This document shows positions 61,090 to 64,000 of a stretch of DNA of 64,000 nucleotides, in pieces. The stretch's first letter is position 1, and every line of letters starts with the position of its first letter. The stretch comes from Geodermatophilus sp. DSM 45219 (GTDB lineage: Bacteria > Actinomycetota > Actinomycetes > Mycobacteriales > Geodermatophilaceae), in contig NZ_FNIQ01000001.1 in the NCBI RefSeq assembly GCF_900104025.1, positions 806,001 to 870,000 on the forward strand. Direction: 5' to 3'. A program made the translations under genes and the position numbers. The notes under the pieces were generated by a model. The model had not been told where the DNA came from, searched no databases, and saw nothing but the letters and a program-made list of their open reading frames with translations.

Positions 61090-62486
61090 CGGGTGCCGTC
61101 CGGCGCGCCGAGGAGGGCGAACAGCCGCGCGGGGTCGTCGAGGGCCCAGACCGCCGCGGCGATGTCCGCGCAGCGCCGCTCCCCCACGACCGGGCCCGCC
61201 AGCCGGTGCAGCTTGCGCTCCAGGTCGTCGTCGCTCATCGGGTTGCCCGGCTCGCCGTACGGCTGGTCGATACGCAGCACCCGCTCCCGGCCGCCGGCCC
61301 GCACGGTGACCCGCGCCGGGCGCATGGCGGGGTAGTCCCGGACGCAGTCCTCGGCCTCCTCGACCTCGACCAGGTCGACGACGCGGGCGATCCGCGGGTC
61401 GCGGCGGACCTCGGTGTCGAAGTGCTCGAGCGCCGGGACGCCGTGCAGCATCGTCACCGCGACCGCGTACGGGATGCTCATCTGCGCGGCGATGAAGTCG
61501 TCGATCCGCTTCCCGCCGTGCCGGGCGGCCGCGGGGAAGGTCTCCACCCGCACCGACTCCACGGCGTCGACGTCCAGCGGCTCCTCGGCGGCCATGGCCA
61601 GGATCGCGTCGATCGGGCCGTGCAGGTGCCGGCAGCAGGGATAGGGCTTGACGTACATCCCGAGCATCCGCCACTGCGCGCCCAGGCCCCCGACGAGGTG
61701 GTCGGCGTCGTAGTCGTCGTCGGCGAACGCGTGCAGGTAGCCGTTGGGACCCTCGAGCACGGTCGCCGGGCCGGTGAGCCCGCGAACGGCCAGCTCGGCG
61801 CTGACGATGCCGTCGCGCGCCGCCTTCCCCGGGTGCAGCCGCTTGACCTCGCCGCCCCCGTGCAGGAACTCGAACAGGCCGCCGGCGTGCGAGCCGGCGA
61901 TGCCGAACGCGTCGCCGAGCACGTCCCGGTCGGCGCCGAGCAGCCGGCCGGCCGCGGCCGCGGCACCGAAGACCCCGTTGACCGCGGTGTTGTGGAAGCC
62001 CCGGCGCCACGTGGCCGGGTGCCCGGCGCCGCCGATGCGGCAGTGCACCTCCAGCCCGACCGCCATGGCCAGCAGGAGCTCCTCGGGTCCGGCGTCCCGG
62101 GCCTCCGCGAGCGCCAGCACCGCCGAGCCGATCGGCCCGCCCGGATGGGTGCTGCCCGGGGTGTAGCCGTCGTCGACCTCCAGCCCGTGCGTCGCCGTCC
62201 CGTTGACCAGGGCGGCGCTCGCCGCCGTCGCGCGCAGCGGGGTGCCCACCACCGTGGCGGGCCCCGGGCCCTCGGTCTCGCTCACCCAGCGCTGCAGGAT
62301 CCGGGCCGGCCCGGAGGTGGAGCCGACCAGGGTGGCCGCCACGTAGTCCAGCAGCACCCGCTTGGCCTGGTGGACGACGGGGTCGGGCAGGTCGGCGGGG
62401 CGCAGTCCGGCCGCCCAGTCGACCAGCTGCGCGGTGAGCGCCGGGCGCCCGCCGGCCGCCGGTACGGCGGGGTGCGGCGCGGTCAC
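61086..62486 (-). CDS. MmgE/PrpD family protein
   Basis: 466 aa. VKPYPCCRHLHGPIDAILAM and HGLEVDDGYTPGSTHPGGPI are landmarks of the family, which includes 2-methylcitrate dehydratase and cis-aconitate decarboxylase; the second carries conserved Asp/His. GTG start overlapping the acyl-CoA synthetase stop. It likely dehydrates or decarboxylates a tricarboxylate-like intermediate, consistent with the tricarboxylate transporter upstream. Which of the two reactions cannot be settled here. Confidence 0.88.
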   Translation of the reverse strand: MTAPHPAVPAAGGRPALTAQLVDWAAGLRPADLPDPVVHQAKRVLLDYVAATLVGSTSGPARILQRWVSETEGPGPATVVGTPLRATAASAALVNGTATHGLEVDDGYTPGSTHPGGPIGSAVLALAEARDAGPEELLLAMAVGLEVHCRIGGAGHPATWRRGFHNTAVNGVFGAAAAAGRLLGADRDVLGDAFGIAGSHAGGLFEFLHGGGEVKRLHPGKAARDGIVSAELAVRGLTGPATVLEGPNGYLHAFADDDYDADHLVGGLGAQWRMLGMYVKPYPCCRHLHGPIDAILAMAAEEPLDVDAVESVRVETFPAAARHGGKRIDDFIAAQMSIPYAVAVTMLHGVPALEHFDTEVRRDPRIARVVDLVEVEEAEDCVRDYPAMRPARVTVRAGGRERVLRIDQPYGEPGNPMSDDDLERKLHRLAGPVVGERRCADIAAAVWALDDPARLFALLGAPDGTR

Positions 62487-64000
62487 CGGGCGCCGCCCGC
62501 GCCGTGGGCGCGCAGCGCCCGGGCACCGGCCATGACCGCCGCGACGGCGAGGGTCGCGCGGTCGGGCGCGTCGAGGACGTGCACGGAGTTGCGCCGGTAG
62601 ACCTCGAGCGCCTTCGGGGCCAGCTGCGCGCCGCCGTAGCGGGAGACGTAGAGCGGGATGTCGAGCCGGTCCCGCATGGCCACCACCTTCTCCGCGATCT
62701 TCTCCGCGTAGGGGTCGGCGTTGGTGGTGAACTGCAGCAGCAGCGCGTCGTACTCGCCGCGCTCGGTGAGCGCGGTGATCAGCTTCTCGAAGGCGTCGGG
62801 CTGGGTGATCATCTGGTAGCTGCAGTCCAGCGGGTTGCGCACCGCGGCGTACGAGGGCACGTGCGGGCGGACCGCCTCGCAGGTGGCCTCCGAGAGGTCG
62901 GGCAGCTCGATCCCGGCGACCTCGCCCTCGTCGGCGATGATCGAGCACGCGCCACCCGAGAAGGTCACCGCCACCAGCCGGTCACCGGCCGGCAGCGGCT
63001 CCAGCGCGGCCAGGGCCACGGCGTCCTCGAGGACCCGCAGCGAGGGCACGCTCACCATGCCGGCCGCGCGCACCACCGCCTCGCGGACGGCGAAGGAGCC
63101 CACCATCGCGCCGGTGTGGCTGAGCGCCGCGGCGCGGCCGCGGTCCGAGCGCACCATGTTGTAGGCGAACATCGGCTTGCCGGCCTCGGCCATCCGCCGG
63201 CCGGCGGCGATGAAGCGCGGCCCGTCCTTCACGTCCTCCAGCAGCAGCGCGACCGACCGGGTGTCCTCGTCGCCGGCCAGCCACTCGAGGTAGTCGGCGA
63301 TGACGAGGTCGGCCTCGTTGCCCGCGTGGATCCAGTAGGACAGGCCGACCCGCTCGCCCATGAGCCGGGTGCCCAGGCAGCTGCCGAGCGCGCCGGAGCT
63401 GCTGAGCAGCGCGACCCCGCCCTCGACCAGCCCCTCCTCCAGGCCCCCGGAGATCGAGGCGGTCAGCTTGCGGAACGGCGCCACCACGCCCATGTCGTTG
63501 GGCCCGGCGAGCGGCACCCCGCCCTCCCGCAGCACCCGGGCCAGCTCCTCCTGCGCGGCCCGCCCCTCCTCGCCGACCTCGGCGAAGTCGGAGCTGTGCA
63601 CGATCACGCCGCCGGCCTTCTTCTCCACCGCCTGCCGGGCGACGTCCAGCACGAACCGGCCCGGCACGGTGACGCAGACCAGGTCCGGCGAGCCCTCGAC
63701 CTCGGCCAGCGAGGTGTAGCGCCGCCGTCCGTCGACCTCCCCGCCCGAGGGGTGGACGGCGTCGAGGCGGCCCGGGAAGCCGTGCTCGTCGAGATACCGG
63801 AACAGCCGGGCGCCCACCTTGTGCGGGTCGTCGGAGACGCCGACGACCACGACGTGCCGCGGGCGCAGCATGCGGTCCAGGTCGTGCCGCGCCCGCTCGA
63901 CCAGCGGCGGGTCGTCGGTGCGGATGACCCGGGCGTCCACCACGGCGACGCCCTCGCCGTCGTGGCCGACCATCACCGGGTTGAGGTCCAGCTCGACGAT
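62483..64000 (-). CDS. ADP-forming acyl-CoA synthetase (partial, N-terminus off the window)
   Basis: About 505 residues are visible. The first (VELDLNPVMVGHDGEGVAVV) are the end of an ATP-grasp domain; then HVVVVGVSDDPHKVGARLFR (CoA-binding), HSSDFAEVGEEGRAAQEELA and LSHTGAMVGSFAVREAVVRA with the phosphorylated His. Thus ATP-grasp precedes the CoA-ligase domains in one chain. It makes acyl-CoA from acid, CoA and ATP. First visible gene of the block reading toward 55.5 kb. Confidence 0.9.
   Translation of the reverse strand: MVELDLNPVMVGHDGEGVAVVDARVIRTDDPPLVERARHDLDRMLRPRHVVVVGVSDDPHKVGARLFRYLDEHGFPGRLDAVHPSGGEVDGRRRYTSLAEVEGSPDLVCVTVPGRFVLDVARQAVEKKAGGVIVHSSDFAEVGEEGRAAQEELARVLREGGVPLAGPNDMGVVAPFRKLTASISGGLEEGLVEGGVALLSSSGALGSCLGTRLMGERVGLSYWIHAGNEADLVIADYLEWLAGDEDTRSVALLLEDVKDGPRFIAAGRRMAEAGKPMFAYNMVRSDRGRAAALSHTGAMVGSFAVREAVVRAAGMVSVPSLRVLEDAVALAALEPLPAGDRLVAVTFSGGACSIIADEGEVAGIELPDLSEATCEAVRPHVPSYAAVRNPLDCSYQMITQPDAFEKLITALTERGEYDALLLQFTTNADPYAEKIAEKVVAMRDRLDIPLYVSRYGGAQLAPKALEVYRRNSVHVLDAPDRATLAVAAVMAGARALRAHGAGGAR

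Overview
The window is about 74% G+C, has almost no AT-rich coding sequence, uses many GTG starts, and packs its genes with 4-nt ATGA/GTGA overlaps. This is an actinobacterium. Gene content (tandem glucosyl-3-phosphoglycerate synthases, menaquinone genes, actinobacterial formate dehydrogenase) fits the Geodermatophilaceae. The strongest pointer is that two genes carry an in-frame TAG exactly where selenocysteine is expected. As I recall the literature, UAG-encoded selenocysteine was reported from Geodermatophilus and Blastococcus. The family assignment is inference; no rRNA or tRNA gene is visible.

Layout. 1-9.1 kb: surface-polysaccharide region (three GT2 and two GT4 glycosyltransferases, a UDP-galactopyranose-mutase-like FAD protein, a Wzx-type flippase, a PP2C phosphatase). 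9.3-11.3 kb: small membrane protein, an SDR/epimerase without its catalytic pair, and a degenerate GGDEF protein, ended by a 19-bp bidirectional hairpin. 11.35-17.0 kb: formate dehydrogenase operon (alpha with UAG-Sec, 4Fe-4S beta, NrfD-like membrane subunit, small membrane protein). 17.15-18.3 kb: a DUF559-type gene bracketed by two 70-bp palindromes. 18.4-25.5 kb: MBL hydrolase, DedA protein, holin/phosphodiesterase fusion, two gpgS-like genes and a GT4 enzyme. 25.5-35.6 kb: Gfo/Idh/MocA oxidoreductase, two TetR regulators, menB, menJ-like reductase, Nudix, LOG-family and EEP hydrolases, a 2-hydroxyacid dehydrogenase and an SDR.

35.6-64 kb is a large acid catabolic region. One 4-nt-overlapping operon (46.0 to 36.7 kb, minus strand) holds three class III CoA-transferases, a citrate-synthase/citryl-CoA-lyase-like protein, an isopropylmalate-dehydrogenase-like enzyme, a thioesterase, an LLM monooxygenase, an SDR and an enoyl-CoA hydratase. 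Next (54.1 to 46.6 kb) come a UGSC-motif selenoprotein (UAG-Sec), a tripartite tricarboxylate transporter, an acyl-CoA dehydrogenase and a fumarase/aspartase-superfamily lyase, with a divergent GntR/FCD regulator. A third block (64 to 55.5 kb) holds an ADP-forming acyl-CoA synthetase, an MmgE/PrpD protein, a 2-hydroxyacid dehydrogenase, a DUF6282 protein, a hydratase, a universal stress protein, an SDR and an MFS transporter. Together they suggest uptake of a carboxylic acid, activation to a CoA ester, oxidation or hydration, and C-C cleavage; the substrate cannot be named from sequence.

Main discovery: a working UAG = selenocysteine code. fdhA (TAG at 16480-16482) and the UGSC protein (TAG at 53797-53799) are both read through in frame. 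In both mRNAs a stem-loop follows whose apical loop starts exactly 18 nt after the UAG. At least three other genes here still end in TAG, so recoding must be context-dependent.
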